NCBI GenBank assembly: GCA_963934295.1
Contig: CAWVXY010000010.1
Span: 1 to 64,000, forward strand
From: Seribacter sp963934295
GTDB taxonomy: Bacteria; Verrucomicrobiota; Verrucomicrobiia; Opitutales; Seribacteraceae
Reading direction: 5' to 3'
Length of the DNA stretch: 64,000 bases
Shown: positions 17,608-26,969 of the stretch, one piece after another
Layout: each line of letters starts with the position of its first letter
How positions within the stretch are numbered: the stretch's first letter is position 1
Made by a program: the position numbers and the translations under genes
Notes under the pieces: generated by a model
Told to the model about the DNA's origin: nothing
Database searches by the model: none
The model's input: only the letters and a program-made list of their open reading frames with translations

Positions 17608-19011
17608 TTAAACAATAAATCTTTCAATGGCACCGATTTGAGCCAATCGCTTGCGTTGCATGGTCAAGTCCAAGTCCCCATAATGCTCGATTGGGTTGCC
17701 GTAAGCGTTGAGCAAAGTGGTATACCAATTACTCAATGTCTTATGTCCTTCGTTACCGTGAAAAGGCAAGCGAATGTAGCGGCCCGCAATATCGAGCTTG
17801 GAGTTTTTGCCTGTCATCAAAATCATCGGAGCTTCCGTATCCGGGCCATGATGTCCGGCTCCAGTTTCAGGCATGTAAATGATGGTTGTGTTATCGAACA
17901 GAGTACCGTTGCCCTCTGGAATGGACTTAAGTTTAGTCACCAAGGTGTGGACCTGTTTCATATGATGGGTCTTGATAACATTTCGCATATAGTAGGCACG
18001 TCCAGCAGGATCTCCTCCGCCATGGCCAACTGCATGTATATTGGTTTTCTCAGTATTCTCGGGCAGGGATGTGATCTTCGTGCCAAGGTCATCAATCGTG
18101 TAAGTCACAACATTGGTTAAACCGGCGGCTAAAGCACCAATGATAATGTCGGTGAAAGCTTTCTGCTTCTGGGACAATGTGGCGTTCGGTCCACCCCCGG
18201 CGTGAACCTGGTCGAGCTTGGGAAGATGCTTATTGATTCTATCCCCAAGTGACATGACCTTTGTATTTCGATCCTGGATTGCCTGAAGCGATTTCACCTG
18301 ATTATTAATTTTGAGAAGTTCATTGCCGTTGAGGCCCCCAAGATGTCGTGATTCCTTTTCGCGAAGGTAGTCCAGTAGGGCATTATCAGACTCGACCGCC
18401 TCCGGGTTAGTTACAGACTTAAACAGCTCGTCGAAGGCAGTCATAGGGTCGGCATAACAATAATTTCTTTGCTTGACCGCAGGTGCTGAATATCCGGAGA
18501 CAATACCAGTTCGATGGTCCCGTCCATGAGGTACGGCAAGCGACATTTCAACATGCCCAAACGGGGATGGAAATAATTTGGCCAATTCAAAATCAATCGT
18601 TGCCCGTTTAATATTACCCAGAATGTTACGCCCGGCCTTGTAGGCACCCATACATCCTGAGTAGGAGTAATGACCACCTCCACTTACGCACATGGAAATG
18701 CCGTGCAGGATGGTCATATTTTCCTTATATTGATCCAAACTCTTCAACCAGTCAGGCAGTTCGTGCTTGCTCAAGTCCAGTTCGAAGGACTCTTTTTCCT
18801 TATGTTTTTTTGCTTCGTCTTCGGAAAAGGAAGGGAGATCGAATTGCGACGGTAGATTCCCGTTGGATTTTCGGATAAAAATAAACCTGTGAGGATATCC
18901 ATTAGCAACCGGGGAAGTCTTACCAAAGAGGTGATTAAAATTCGGAGTAAGTGACAAACCGACGCCTCCCCAAGCGGTCTTTTTCAAAAGTTCTCTTCGA
19001 TTGATAATCAT
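17608..19011 (-). CDS. DUF1552 secreted protein, partner of the PSD1-type cytochrome
   Basis: 467 aa. The N-terminus INRRELLKKTAWGGVGLSL is a twin-arginine-like export signal with RR. The body matches DUF1552 (PF07586): 'RFIFIRKSNGNLPSQF', a conserved 'ILHGISMCVSGGGHYS', 'TIDFELAKLF' and a 'IYMPETGAGHHG' near the C-terminus. DUF1552 proteins are distantly related to the DUF1501/alkaline-phosphatase-like fold and are nearly always encoded next to DUF1592/1588-type cytochrome proteins; the biochemical function is unknown. Here the partner is the 1071-aa gene, 3 bases upstream in transcription order. A second such pair is at 53989-58278 in the opposite order. Confidence 0.9.
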   Translation of the reverse strand: MIINRRELLKKTAWGGVGLSLTPNFNHLFGKTSPVANGYPHRFIFIRKSNGNLPSQFDLPSFSEDEAKKHKEKESFELDLSKHELPDWLKSLDQYKENMTILHGISMCVSGGGHYSYSGCMGAYKAGRNILGNIKRATIDFELAKLFPSPFGHVEMSLAVPHGRDHRTGIVSGYSAPAVKQRNYCYADPMTAFDELFKSVTNPEAVESDNALLDYLREKESRHLGGLNGNELLKINNQVKSLQAIQDRNTKVMSLGDRINKHLPKLDQVHAGGGPNATLSQKQKAFTDIIIGALAAGLTNVVTYTIDDLGTKITSLPENTEKTNIHAVGHGGGDPAGRAYYMRNVIKTHHMKQVHTLVTKLKSIPEGNGTLFDNTTIIYMPETGAGHHGPDTEAPMILMTGKNSKLDIAGRYIRLPFHGNEGHKTLSNWYTTLLNAYGNPIEHYGDLDLTMQRKRLAQIGAIERFIV

Positions 19012-19014
19012 AGT

Positions 19015-22000
19015 TTATTCCTCAGTGTTGGTTTTGCGGTAGATAAAGGAGTCAGAAGTTAAAAGTGAAATGATAACTTCATCGAAACTTCCATTACTCA
19101 TAAGGTAAGCCCTATCGGCATCCATTAAGGCCTTTGAATCGTCGAGAGTCTCATTACGACCCAGAAAGTATCGAAAAGCATGGCGGATGATTGACTGGCG
19201 AACCTTGTCTGATTTGGCAAGCCGGTCAATCAAGTCAAATGCATCCTTAACATTACCATCCAATTTGGAATCACCTGTTCCTTTTAAAACGCCCCGAGCA
19301 TCCACCGGTAAAGTTTTGTAAACCGGAAGTGATGCACGAAAGTAGTTGGTCTCCTCTCTCTTTGCCTCTTTCAGCAAGTTATCGGGATGTTCCAAATTCT
19401 CTTCAGTCCGAAACCGTCCGAAATCATCATACATTTCAAATGGAAATCCGAGAGGATCCATCTTCTGATGACATCGCCAACAATAAGCATCGCCAGTCCG
19501 TTTTTCCATGCGTTGACGAAGAGTCTTATTGTGATCAGGAGGAATCACCGCATCCACAGTTATGGGCACATCAGGGATGGTCCCCGCCAAGAGCTTTTCC
19601 TGAATCCATTTGCCACGATGAATTGGATCCGTTTCGAGGTTCTGGGCATGGGCAATCAACCAAGCCGGATGGGTAAGGATTCCTTTGCGATGCGGAATTT
19701 TTGCAGGCTGATGCGTTGGATAATCCCATGTTTTCCAATCGAGATTCCAGTAGGTCGTCACCTGCTCGCCACGCATTTGCTGACCGCTACGGCCAAGCAC
19801 TGGGCCTCCATGCCAAAAACCCATGCCATTTTTCATGTAAGGAAGTGCACCCGACTGCCCTTGACTAAAATGCAACTCAAGCCCCCCCATCATCCTTTGC
19901 AACTTCTTCAAAATTTTGGGATGATCGCCCTTTTTCTCACGTTTAAATTCCCAGTGAGTTCTTAAAAATTCTTCATGTGGTGCAATATCTTCGGGTTCCC
20001 ACTCCGGCCAATCCTTGCCCTTGAAGAAGCCATAAATACTTTTCAATGAATCGGACGCAGCCTTCATCGCTGCATTGTCTCCATTGTGAAAGATATAAAA
20101 CTTGTCCGTGGTCAACAAGGTCTCAAAAACATCCTCATCATTTTCCAGTATGTATTCCACAAGCATATCTGCTTCTTCGATCAGGCGACTGACAGCCTGC
20201 ACATGCCGCCCGGCCCCAAAACGACTGTCATCCTTAAAAACCTTCAAGGCCTTGGGATAGCCAAAGAAATCGCGGAAAAAACGCAGCTTACGAATTGGCT
20301 GATTAGTCAAACTGGGGTTGAGGTTAGCTGCCTGCACCGCTTCGTCTATAATCGTCCACCTATCACTGCGTTTCAAAAGGCGACGCACCTCTCGCTCATA
20401 ATCTTCTCGTGTGCCAAGCCGGCCTTTCTCCACCGCTTCGACCAATTCAGCATCCGGGCTCGAATCGGTGAGCGCGTATGAAATTGCATAACTAGCATCT
20501 CTTGGAGACATCATCCTTCGACCATGGCTGTCTTGAGGGCCCTCACCAAATTCATAACGGTAAGCAAATTCGGTATTCAGAATCATCGACTCGATAAGTT
20601 TGCTAAATGCCTGTTGGCGTTCAAGTTTACCCATGAATAGGCTCAACAATTTGCTGTTCTCTACCCGCTCCTGCTCACTTGGAGTTCGCTCAAAAATCAA
20701 TTCATAAAACTTTTTAATCAAAGATTTTATCTGGGTATCATTGGCAATCCCCGCAGATTCGCGTGTCTTTTTGAGAGATTCCGTCCAATCAGAAATGCAT
20801 TTATCAATGATTGTCTTATAGTTATCACCCTTCTTGCGATGCTTCCTAATCGTATCGGTAATTATTTGCATCTCAGCATCGTTCAAAGGTTTGTATGAAA
20901 GTGCAGCACCTCGTTTCTTTGCTTCTTGGTATATTAGTTCCATATCCCAGTGATCCCAGAATATCTTCATCATCTCGACGCGATTCCGAATACGATGGGA
21001 AGGTACACCCTGCATAAACCAATCATTTTCTCCCTGCAGAATGATTTTTTCGTACTCGGCACGCTGCTCGTCCAGATAAGGTGCCCATGCCTGACCTTTG
21101 CTGTCCTTGACTGCTTTGGTTTCATCAACCGTAAATTTGTAAGGTTCCTTCCAGTAAGTCATCATGCTTCGAAATGCTGCACCTATGTCTTGCTTATCGA
21201 GCCCATTTATGAATTCTGAACGTTGTATACGATAGGTTTTTTCGCCGGGAAACTTTTTTGTCCGCATACCAGGAAAGGGAATATCAACCCGTTCAAGCTT
21301 TGGGAGCAGCGTTTTATGTTCGTCGCCATATATATCCATAAGCAGGCGATCCATGTAGCTATCAGTATTGAGAAATTCTTGGCGCAACCGCAGTATTTCC
21401 CTATGCCGCAGCTCGAGTTGCATCAATGCATACATCGAGGGATAATGTGATTTTATTACTGACTCGGAAGTCATATGACCGGCAACCCGCTTGGCGTTGC
21501 CGACCATGGTAAGAAGGTGTCCGGTCGTGAGTGCGTCCTTGCCGTAGTACCGTACGCCAACTTTCTCGGGTAGAAGAAAGGGATTCGTAATCGTTCTACG
21601 GAACTTATTTCCATGCTCGGTTTTCGGACTCCAGTGAACACCGCTGTCTCCTTGAACCGAATTTGTAACCCCATAAATTGCCCGCTTGGGTACATAATTT
21701 AGGAGTCGATTGATTTTATCGTTAAAAATATATTCACTGATCAACCATCTTCGGTTCAAAGTGTAACCGGGAAGTTTTTCATACTCTCCAGAGAATAAAT
21801 CGGTGTGAGATACGACATTTCCATACTCAAATCTCCTCAACTTTTCTCCTAAAGCCTTTGCAGGCTCACCATGAAGTTGTTCATGGAGCCACTGTAGAAG
21901 AGTCCTGCGTTCATCTTCGCTTGGTTGTTCCGATTCTTCAGGAGGCATCTCCCTGAATTGGACAACCTCTGACATTCTTGCAAACAACACCTGCATATCC

Positions 22001-22230
22001 ACGGGATCAATGGATTCAAAATCATCAAGTCTAAGATCGCCTTTTTGTTTCTCAGGTCCGTGGCATGAAATACAATGAGATTCCAAAACCTGATGAGCAC
22101 TATCCTTGAGCACAATCGAGGGAACGACGGATGAACTGTTAATCTTAGCTGACCATGCAAAGTTACAGGACAAAAGAAGAGATAAACAGCCTGCAGGAAA
22201 CTTTCTCGCAGTTACTCTACACAAATTCAT
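19015..22230 (-). CDS. PSD1-type multi-domain cytochrome protein (PSCyt1 + DUF1592/1588/1585)
   Basis: 1071 aa, exported (signal about 1-27). An N-terminal planctomycete-cytochrome domain carries the heme-c motif CISCH at 53-57. DUF1592 lies at about 575-640 (YAISYALTDSSPDAELVEAV), DUF1588 at about 850-945 with a second heme-like motif CWRCH at 917-921 inside the WRCHQKMDPLGFPFEMYDDFGRFR block, and DUF1585 at 990-1068. About 400 residues between the first heme and DUF1592 are unusually long and charged and match no domain I know. The family is presumed to do extracytoplasmic redox chemistry linked to polysaccharide or steroid-like substrates; no activity is established. Paired with the DUF1552 gene 3 bases downstream. 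Confidence 0.88.
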   Translation of the reverse strand: MNLCRVTARKFPAGCLSLLLSCNFAWSAKINSSSVVPSIVLKDSAHQVLESHCISCHGPEKQKGDLRLDDFESIDPVDMQVLFARMSEVVQFREMPPEESEQPSEDERRTLLQWLHEQLHGEPAKALGEKLRRFEYGNVVSHTDLFSGEYEKLPGYTLNRRWLISEYIFNDKINRLLNYVPKRAIYGVTNSVQGDSGVHWSPKTEHGNKFRRTITNPFLLPEKVGVRYYGKDALTTGHLLTMVGNAKRVAGHMTSESVIKSHYPSMYALMQLELRHREILRLRQEFLNTDSYMDRLLMDIYGDEHKTLLPKLERVDIPFPGMRTKKFPGEKTYRIQRSEFINGLDKQDIGAAFRSMMTYWKEPYKFTVDETKAVKDSKGQAWAPYLDEQRAEYEKIILQGENDWFMQGVPSHRIRNRVEMMKIFWDHWDMELIYQEAKKRGAALSYKPLNDAEMQIITDTIRKHRKKGDNYKTIIDKCISDWTESLKKTRESAGIANDTQIKSLIKKFYELIFERTPSEQERVENSKLLSLFMGKLERQQAFSKLIESMILNTEFAYRYEFGEGPQDSHGRRMMSPRDASYAISYALTDSSPDAELVEAVEKGRLGTREDYEREVRRLLKRSDRWTIIDEAVQAANLNPSLTNQPIRKLRFFRDFFGYPKALKVFKDDSRFGAGRHVQAVSRLIEEADMLVEYILENDEDVFETLLTTDKFYIFHNGDNAAMKAASDSLKSIYGFFKGKDWPEWEPEDIAPHEEFLRTHWEFKREKKGDHPKILKKLQRMMGGLELHFSQGQSGALPYMKNGMGFWHGGPVLGRSGQQMRGEQVTTYWNLDWKTWDYPTHQPAKIPHRKGILTHPAWLIAHAQNLETDPIHRGKWIQEKLLAGTIPDVPITVDAVIPPDHNKTLRQRMEKRTGDAYCWRCHQKMDPLGFPFEMYDDFGRFRTEENLEHPDNLLKEAKREETNYFRASLPVYKTLPVDARGVLKGTGDSKLDGNVKDAFDLIDRLAKSDKVRQSIIRHAFRYFLGRNETLDDSKALMDADRAYLMSNGSFDEVIISLLTSDSFIYRKTNTEE

Positions 22231-22339
22231 TACAGCAGAACTGAATCAATTATTATTTTAAATAGCATCTATTAATACTATGAACTCATCCTCAAAATTT
22301 GGACAAAAATGTTTTGCCATATCCGGAAGATTTATAAGC

Positions 22340-23395
22340 TTATTTCTTAATAAGTTTTACCATTGCCTCTCCCATGGCCAGTCCAACATTCATGTAAGTC
22401 TTGGCATTTCCACCATAGTGAGCGTTAGAAGAAGAACCCATGCTGATCGGGTTTGTGTAGACGACGGCAGCATCTCCCTTATGGGCATCTCCAAAGGCAA
22501 ACATGCCATCTATAATAAGTTTTTCATTACCGCGTGCAGTATCTTTGTTGGTCTGGCCGAGAGTCGCCACCACCATCTTGGCCTTGGGTGCATTAAACTC
22601 TTTACGAAGTGCCTTGAAAAGTTGATTCAGGTTCTTTCCATATACGGCAGAATGAGCAGCATTGTAACGGTCCTTGTCCCCCTGCCACCAAAGAAAGCCC
22701 GCAACTTCAAGCTTGGTCGCACCCGGGTAATACTTCCCCAGATTCTTGAGCACATCCTTCGCTCGAGCTATGTCTCCCAAGTATTGGATCCCTGCATGCC
22801 AAGTATGCTTGGGCGGAGCGGGCACTTCGCCTTTAGTCCAGCTTGCGTGACGGACCTCATCGTTGTGAGCCGGTGTTACCAAAGTGACTTTCTTGCCCGT
22901 TTTCTTATCCGTAGTCACCACCTCATGCCTAGGGCTTCCGGGAGGAAGGAGATCCCACCCGAGACTGCGGTTTCCGATCGAACTCTTAAGGATAAGCACG
23001 GGTTCATCCAAAGCATTTCCGAGTTGGTGTCCGATTCCAGTCTCAATTCCTATCTTACTTCCTGATACGGTAAGCCAATCGTTACGCTTTACGCTGGTCT
23101 TACCCGGGCCACCACTTCCCATAACATGAAGATTCCGAACATCCATTCGCTTAGTCCAGCTACCAGTATCATTCACCATGAATGGATAAAGGTTTTCTTT
23201 TTGCACCGCATGTTCAAGTGTTCCTTCCTTATCGCCTTTTACTTTTCCAAACTCCAAGGTATTGGATTGTCCCATGATAATGAAGACTTGAACCGGTTTA
23301 GACATGTCAGCCGGCTTACCATCAGGATCGGGCAAACCTAATAATGAAATTGAAACCAATGATGACAGCAGGAAGACGAATAAGGAATTTTTCAT
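22340..23395 (-). CDS. Secreted SGNH acetylesterase (SASA/DUF303 family)
   Basis: 351 aa, signal peptide 1-20. Block I is IIMGQSNTLEFG with nucleophile Ser44, WWQGDKDRYN is the middle block, and AHYGGNAKTYM holds the catalytic His. It shares these blocks, 'KMVVATLGQTNKD' and the C-terminal 'AMGEAMVKLIKK' with the 464-aa protein at 16208, so the two are paralogues; this one lacks the PA14-like insertion. It is the first gene of the minus-strand run down to 4973, transcribed away from the XylR-like regulator, and is separated from the next gene by 109 bases, the largest internal gap of that run. Confidence 0.86.
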   Translation of the reverse strand: MKNSLFVFLLSSLVSISLLGLPDPDGKPADMSKPVQVFIIMGQSNTLEFGKVKGDKEGTLEHAVQKENLYPFMVNDTGSWTKRMDVRNLHVMGSGGPGKTSVKRNDWLTVSGSKIGIETGIGHQLGNALDEPVLILKSSIGNRSLGWDLLPPGSPRHEVVTTDKKTGKKVTLVTPAHNDEVRHASWTKGEVPAPPKHTWHAGIQYLGDIARAKDVLKNLGKYYPGATKLEVAGFLWWQGDKDRYNAAHSAVYGKNLNQLFKALRKEFNAPKAKMVVATLGQTNKDTARGNEKLIIDGMFAFGDAHKGDAAVVYTNPISMGSSSNAHYGGNAKTYMNVGLAMGEAMVKLIKK

Positions 23396-23554
23396 GGGAA
23401 GAATATTAATATTAGTAAGAAATCCTAAGTAGAGTAGAGAAGAAATGAACCCTAGATCGAGACAATTTTTTCGCTTTTTCGAGAATATTTTTCGAGTTTA
23501 TGCGACAATCTCCTAGACGAATTCATTTATTTTAAGTAAAAATCGGCAAGAAAT
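23396..23554. promoter_or_regulatory. Divergent control region between acetylesterase operon and XylR-like regulator
   Basis: 159 bases between two divergent starts. It contains a perfect 12-base palindrome AATATTAATATT at 23402-23413, and direct repeats TTTTTCGAG at 23475-23483 and 23488-23496 (13-base period), with a third TCGAG at 23457-23461 and a related TTTTTTCGC just before. AraC-family regulators commonly bind direct repeats in their divergent promoters, so these are candidate operators. No clear -10/-35 pair is recognisable. Confidence 0.45.
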
Positions 23555-24691
23555 ATGAAAGTCGCATTTGCCCTGGAAATGGAATGGGGTCTTACACACC
23601 ATTCAGAAATTTATGCTGGTTGCCAGAGATTTGCCAATCAAGCCAACTGGGAAACCTCCATTATCCCCAATTCTCCAAAGGTTCTCGAAACAGGTTCTTA
23701 TGACGGCATTATCGCCCGAGTCGGAACGAGTTTTCACAAAATGGCTCAGCATAAGAAAATTCCATTAGTAAATGTCTGGCAGAACTCACCAGTTAAGGAT
23801 GTGGCATCCGTCTTCAGTAATAACTACGAGACTGGAGCAATAGCTGCAGAGCATTTATTGGGAAGAGGTCTAAGGCGTTTTGGTTTTTTGGGTTATAACC
23901 GGGATAAAGCCGATATTCAACAACTCAATGGATATACGGAAAATCTTAAAAGTGAAGGCTATCAAAGTACCATTTTTAAATTTAATCGATCCGTAATTGA
24001 AGGAAATGCGGAGGGATGGGAACAGTTTATTCTCCAATTAAGAAAATGGGTAAGAGAACTCCAGCCACCAGTTGGTATTCATGCGACGAGCGATATCACC
24101 TGTCGTTATTTAATTGAAATCTGCAAATCACTTGAACTTAAAATCCCACATGATTTTGCGATAGTTGGTTCCGGGAACGAACCTCTCATTTGCAGCTCGC
24201 CCTATCCCAGCCTCACAAGTATCGATAAAAACTTTGAGGAAGTGGGATACCAAGCGGCCAAGCTTTTGGACGAGATGATGAAAAGTGGGAAGAAGTCAAA
24301 AGAAGCTAAATACTGCCAACCTCAAGGAATCGTTCCCCGTCAATCAACTGATTCTTATGCATCCGATCATCCCAAAGTTGCTTTGGCACTTCGATACATT
24401 GCTGAATCAGCCAATCGCCACATCAAGGTAAACGATGTGGTCAATGCGGTCACGACTAACCGGAGAACCCTCGAAAGAAATTTTAGTGAATTTACGGGAA
24501 GGACTATATCTCAAGAGATTTCAAGAATGAGAATCGAGCGGGCAAAACGACTGATGATGGAGTCTGACCTTTCATTTAAGGAACTGTCAGCTGAACTTGG
24601 TTATCGGAACTCCGACCATTTCTACAAATCATTTCTTAGAGCCGAGGGACAAACCCCTTCCTCTTTCAGAAAGGCACGATTAAAAAACTAA
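23555..24691 (+). CDS. XylR-like AraC-family transcriptional regulator
   Basis: 378 aa. Residues about 1-255 form a LacI-type periplasmic-binding-like sensor domain without a signal peptide (KVAFALEMEWG, FGFLGYNRDKADIQQLNGY, HDFAIVGSGNEP, SLTSIDKNFEEVGYQAAKLL). Residues about 270-373 are an AraC HTH with two helix-turn-helix units (IKVNDVVNAVTTNRRTLERNF and FKELSAELGYRNSDHFYKSF). This is the architecture of E. coli XylR, an activator responding to a cytoplasmic sugar. It is divergent from the ~18 kb polysaccharide operon, its likely target; the inducer is unknown but is probably a monosaccharide released by that operon's enzymes. Confidence 0.92.
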   Translation: MKVAFALEMEWGLTHHSEIYAGCQRFANQANWETSIIPNSPKVLETGSYDGIIARVGTSFHKMAQHKKIPLVNVWQNSPVKDVASVFSNNYETGAIAAEHLLGRGLRRFGFLGYNRDKADIQQLNGYTENLKSEGYQSTIFKFNRSVIEGNAEGWEQFILQLRKWVRELQPPVGIHATSDITCRYLIEICKSLELKIPHDFAIVGSGNEPLICSSPYPSLTSIDKNFEEVGYQAAKLLDEMMKSGKKSKEAKYCQPQGIVPRQSTDSYASDHPKVALALRYIAESANRHIKVNDVVNAVTTNRRTLERNFSEFTGRTISQEISRMRIERAKRLMMESDLSFKELSAELGYRNSDHFYKSFLRAEGQTPSSFRKARLKN

Positions 24692-24708
24692 GAAAGCTTA
24701 TAAGAATA

Positions 24709-26238
24709 TCAGTCGCCGCCATTCGATCGTTCCGATGGAATGACTTTTATTTCATGTTTGTGAGGAACCGCCTCAGGGGCTTCCAAATCTTCGAATGCCT
24801 TAGGAGGTTCAAGCATTCTATCCACTTGTTGGACCATAGTAAACATACTCACACCAACTAAAGTCGGTACTGCGGCTCCCATGAGAATTTTTGACTTGTG
24901 AGAATAAGCGGAATTTCCAACAGAAAGAAGTCCCTTATCGGTCGGTGCTGTAACCATCGCTTCACCAAGTGCACCTTCCGGAAGGAAAAAATCGAGCATG
25001 GATAGAGCCACAAAACGATCATTTCTCTTATATTCTTTTTCAGGTGGGTTTTCAGCCTCAATAGCTTCTATGATGAACTTTCTCAGCTCCGTCATCAAAA
25101 CAGGCGATAAATATGAGATGGCACTGCCCTGCTTAGGAAGTCCCTTGGTTTTGGCAAGGAAAACAGGGTCTGTAGCAAGCTTTGGTTTTTGGGAAAATAG
25201 GCCTGCCGCAAACTCTTTACTGGAAGAGGCAATCAATTTTCCACTCGGGCGATGATGGGCAATCATGGCATTCTGCAACCCAAATTGTCTAATTTCCTTA
25301 CGGTCTTTTTTAGAAAGACTTTCGGACTCAATAGAGAGTTTCAAGCCTATCCAGTTTGCATTATCAATAACTTCAAAAGGGGGCTCTCCCTTTCCGCCTT
25401 CGGCCATTTCCGCCTCAAACAATTTTATCAAATTCCCAACTAACCAGCCTACATTATCAATCAAAACAGCACCATCAATTTTTGGCATATTTAAATCATT
25501 CCCTTCCAGTTCAACCGGAAGCATCTTCGAAGGATCGCCATCAATAATGACCATGATATTGGTATCCAGATCATTGATTAGTTTTTCCACGGTAAATGTA
25601 AAGGGGGGAGGCATGGGTTGTTTCATCATACCATCCAACATCATTTTTGTCATCATACCCTGCGGTCCTAGCGGCATCACCCCACCCTGCTCTGGTGAAC
25701 CACCCAGTGCTCCCAAAATGACCTCATTATAAAAAGTCTTTAGTTTTACCTCCTGTTGGACAACAAAATCAGTACCCGAGGGAGCAAGCTGGAGGACTTC
25801 AAATTCCTTTGCCTCATCGCCAAACATGGAAAGAAGCCCCCTCACCCCATTTGGTGCATGGAGATAAACCTTATTACGAAATCCTTGGTTGGTCTGAATG
25901 GAGCTCAGTCCCAATGCGGAAATCGAATCCAAGCCGGAAATTTTCATCAGGGCTTCGACATCAACGTCTGGTATATGAGAACTTACACCTTTATCGATTT
26001 CCTTCATTCCAGACATAAAGGAATTCGCAAATTTAGCTAATCCGGAAAGGTCTCCATCCACACTGACATATCCGTAAAGAACGCCACCCAAATCAAGTTG
26101 CCCGGCAACTTCATCAAAGCGTTGCTTATCTGAAGCTGGATCTGACGCAGCAACAGAAGGCAAACTTATCCCTAAAAAAGGAATGAGGATTAGTAAGGGG
26201 AGAGAAATAGAAGCTTGAAACAAATTGATTAATTTCAT
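24709..26238 (-). CDS. Large secreted protein of unknown function
   Basis: 509 aa with a long signal peptide (about 1-31, ending SVAAS). The mature part has no recognisable catalytic motif. It contains 'DLGGVLYGYVSVDGDLSGLAKF', a methionine/proline-rich stretch near 195-210 (PQGMMTKMMLDGMMKQPMPPP), and a C-terminal 'KILMGAAVPTLVGVSMFTMV' which may be a membrane or hydrophobic segment. Similar proteins are annotated as hypothetical DUF3352-like in PVC genomes, a weak resemblance here. It is convergent with the regulator gene, 17 bases apart, and stands alone. Confidence 0.7.
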   Translation of the reverse strand: MKLINLFQASISLPLLILIPFLGISLPSVAASDPASDKQRFDEVAGQLDLGGVLYGYVSVDGDLSGLAKFANSFMSGMKEIDKGVSSHIPDVDVEALMKISGLDSISALGLSSIQTNQGFRNKVYLHAPNGVRGLLSMFGDEAKEFEVLQLAPSGTDFVVQQEVKLKTFYNEVILGALGGSPEQGGVMPLGPQGMMTKMMLDGMMKQPMPPPFTFTVEKLINDLDTNIMVIIDGDPSKMLPVELEGNDLNMPKIDGAVLIDNVGWLVGNLIKLFEAEMAEGGKGEPPFEVIDNANWIGLKLSIESESLSKKDRKEIRQFGLQNAMIAHHRPSGKLIASSSKEFAAGLFSQKPKLATDPVFLAKTKGLPKQGSAISYLSPVLMTELRKFIIEAIEAENPPEKEYKRNDRFVALSMLDFFLPEGALGEAMVTAPTDKGLLSVGNSAYSHKSKILMGAAVPTLVGVSMFTMVQQVDRMLEPPKAFEDLEAPEAVPHKHEIKVIPSERSNGGD

Positions 26239-26363
26239 TTTTCGAGGATTAGGAGTTTAATGGGCAGTTCATTTACCGAAGCAGATAATCTAACTACTAG
26301 CTAGGATAAAATTCTATAATTTGAAATGTTTGAGTGATATTAAAATCTAGATTCGATTTTGTT

Positions 26364-26969
26364 TTAGATCGCCTTCCAACCTCCGCCCATGAGAATAAAT
26401 TCAGCCTTCGGTGCTTTAAGGTTACCTTTATTCTTTGTAAGAGTAATGAAATAAGTCTTCCCTGCCTCGGGAGTGAAAATAGTTTTGCGAGTATAAAGGT
26501 CACTTTGGGGTGCTCCAATAGAACCTGACCAAGTCCAACTTGTAAGCGGAGCTTTTTCCGAAAATACTTGCGTGCCATTCTCATCTTCTAGGGACATTCC
26601 AAGCAATAAGTCCCCAGCCTCAAAATCCTTTGGTTTTCCTAAGGTTGGCAGAGAATGATCGACTCGCAGATAACAAACGAATTCCACTTCCGGTAGTCCC
26701 TTCAATTCAAACTTGCTGACACTTGCCTCGGTTAAATTGACTGCACCAAGGTCGAGAACAAACCTAAGAATCCCAGCCTTTCTTCCATAATCCGTAAAGT
26801 TGCCATCTCCAGTATATTTTAGGTCGGGATACTTACGGTCCGTTCCAAAGCGGGCAACCTCGTCATTCGGAATGAACTGTTTGATGGTTTGACAACCAAA
26901 AAGCAGAAAGAGGAAGGAGATTGGAAAGGTGACCAAGAAGTTTTTTTTAGAATGGAGTTTTTTACTCAT
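26364..26969 (-). CDS. Putative lipoprotein of unknown function
   Basis: 201 aa. The N-terminus ends in LFLLFGC, a lipobox with the lipidated Cys at about residue 26. The mature part is beta-rich ('YTGDGNFTDYGRKAGILRFVLDLG', 'KTYFITLTKNKGNL'), consistent with a beta-sandwich. No family recognised. It lies alone, 125 bases from the upstream-coordinate neighbour and divergent from the small lipoprotein gene at 27141. Confidence 0.68.
   Translation of the reverse strand: MSKKLHSKKNFLVTFPISFLFLLFGCQTIKQFIPNDEVARFGTDRKYPDLKYTGDGNFTDYGRKAGILRFVLDLGAVNLTEASVSKFELKGLPEVEFVCYLRVDHSLPTLGKPKDFEAGDLLLGMSLEDENGTQVFSEKAPLTSWTWSGSIGAPQSDLYTRKTIFTPEAGKTYFITLTKNKGNLKAPKAEFILMGGGWKAI

Noticed and set aside
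19387..19965. Open frame of 192 codons on the plus strand opposite the PSD1 gene
   Set aside because: It lies wholly inside a well-supported domain-bearing gene on the other strand and has no domain, signal peptide or plausible start region.
22231..22339. Fourth copy of the GGCA/TGGAGTG element on the minus strand before the 1071-aa gene
   Set aside because: GGCAAAAC and AAATTTTGAGGATG are present but the spacing is about 24 instead of 18 and the second box differs.
22280..23065. Open frame of 261 codons on the plus strand opposite the acetylesterase gene
   Set aside because: Antisense to conserved catalytic blocks of the SGNH gene; its translation has no protein-like pattern.
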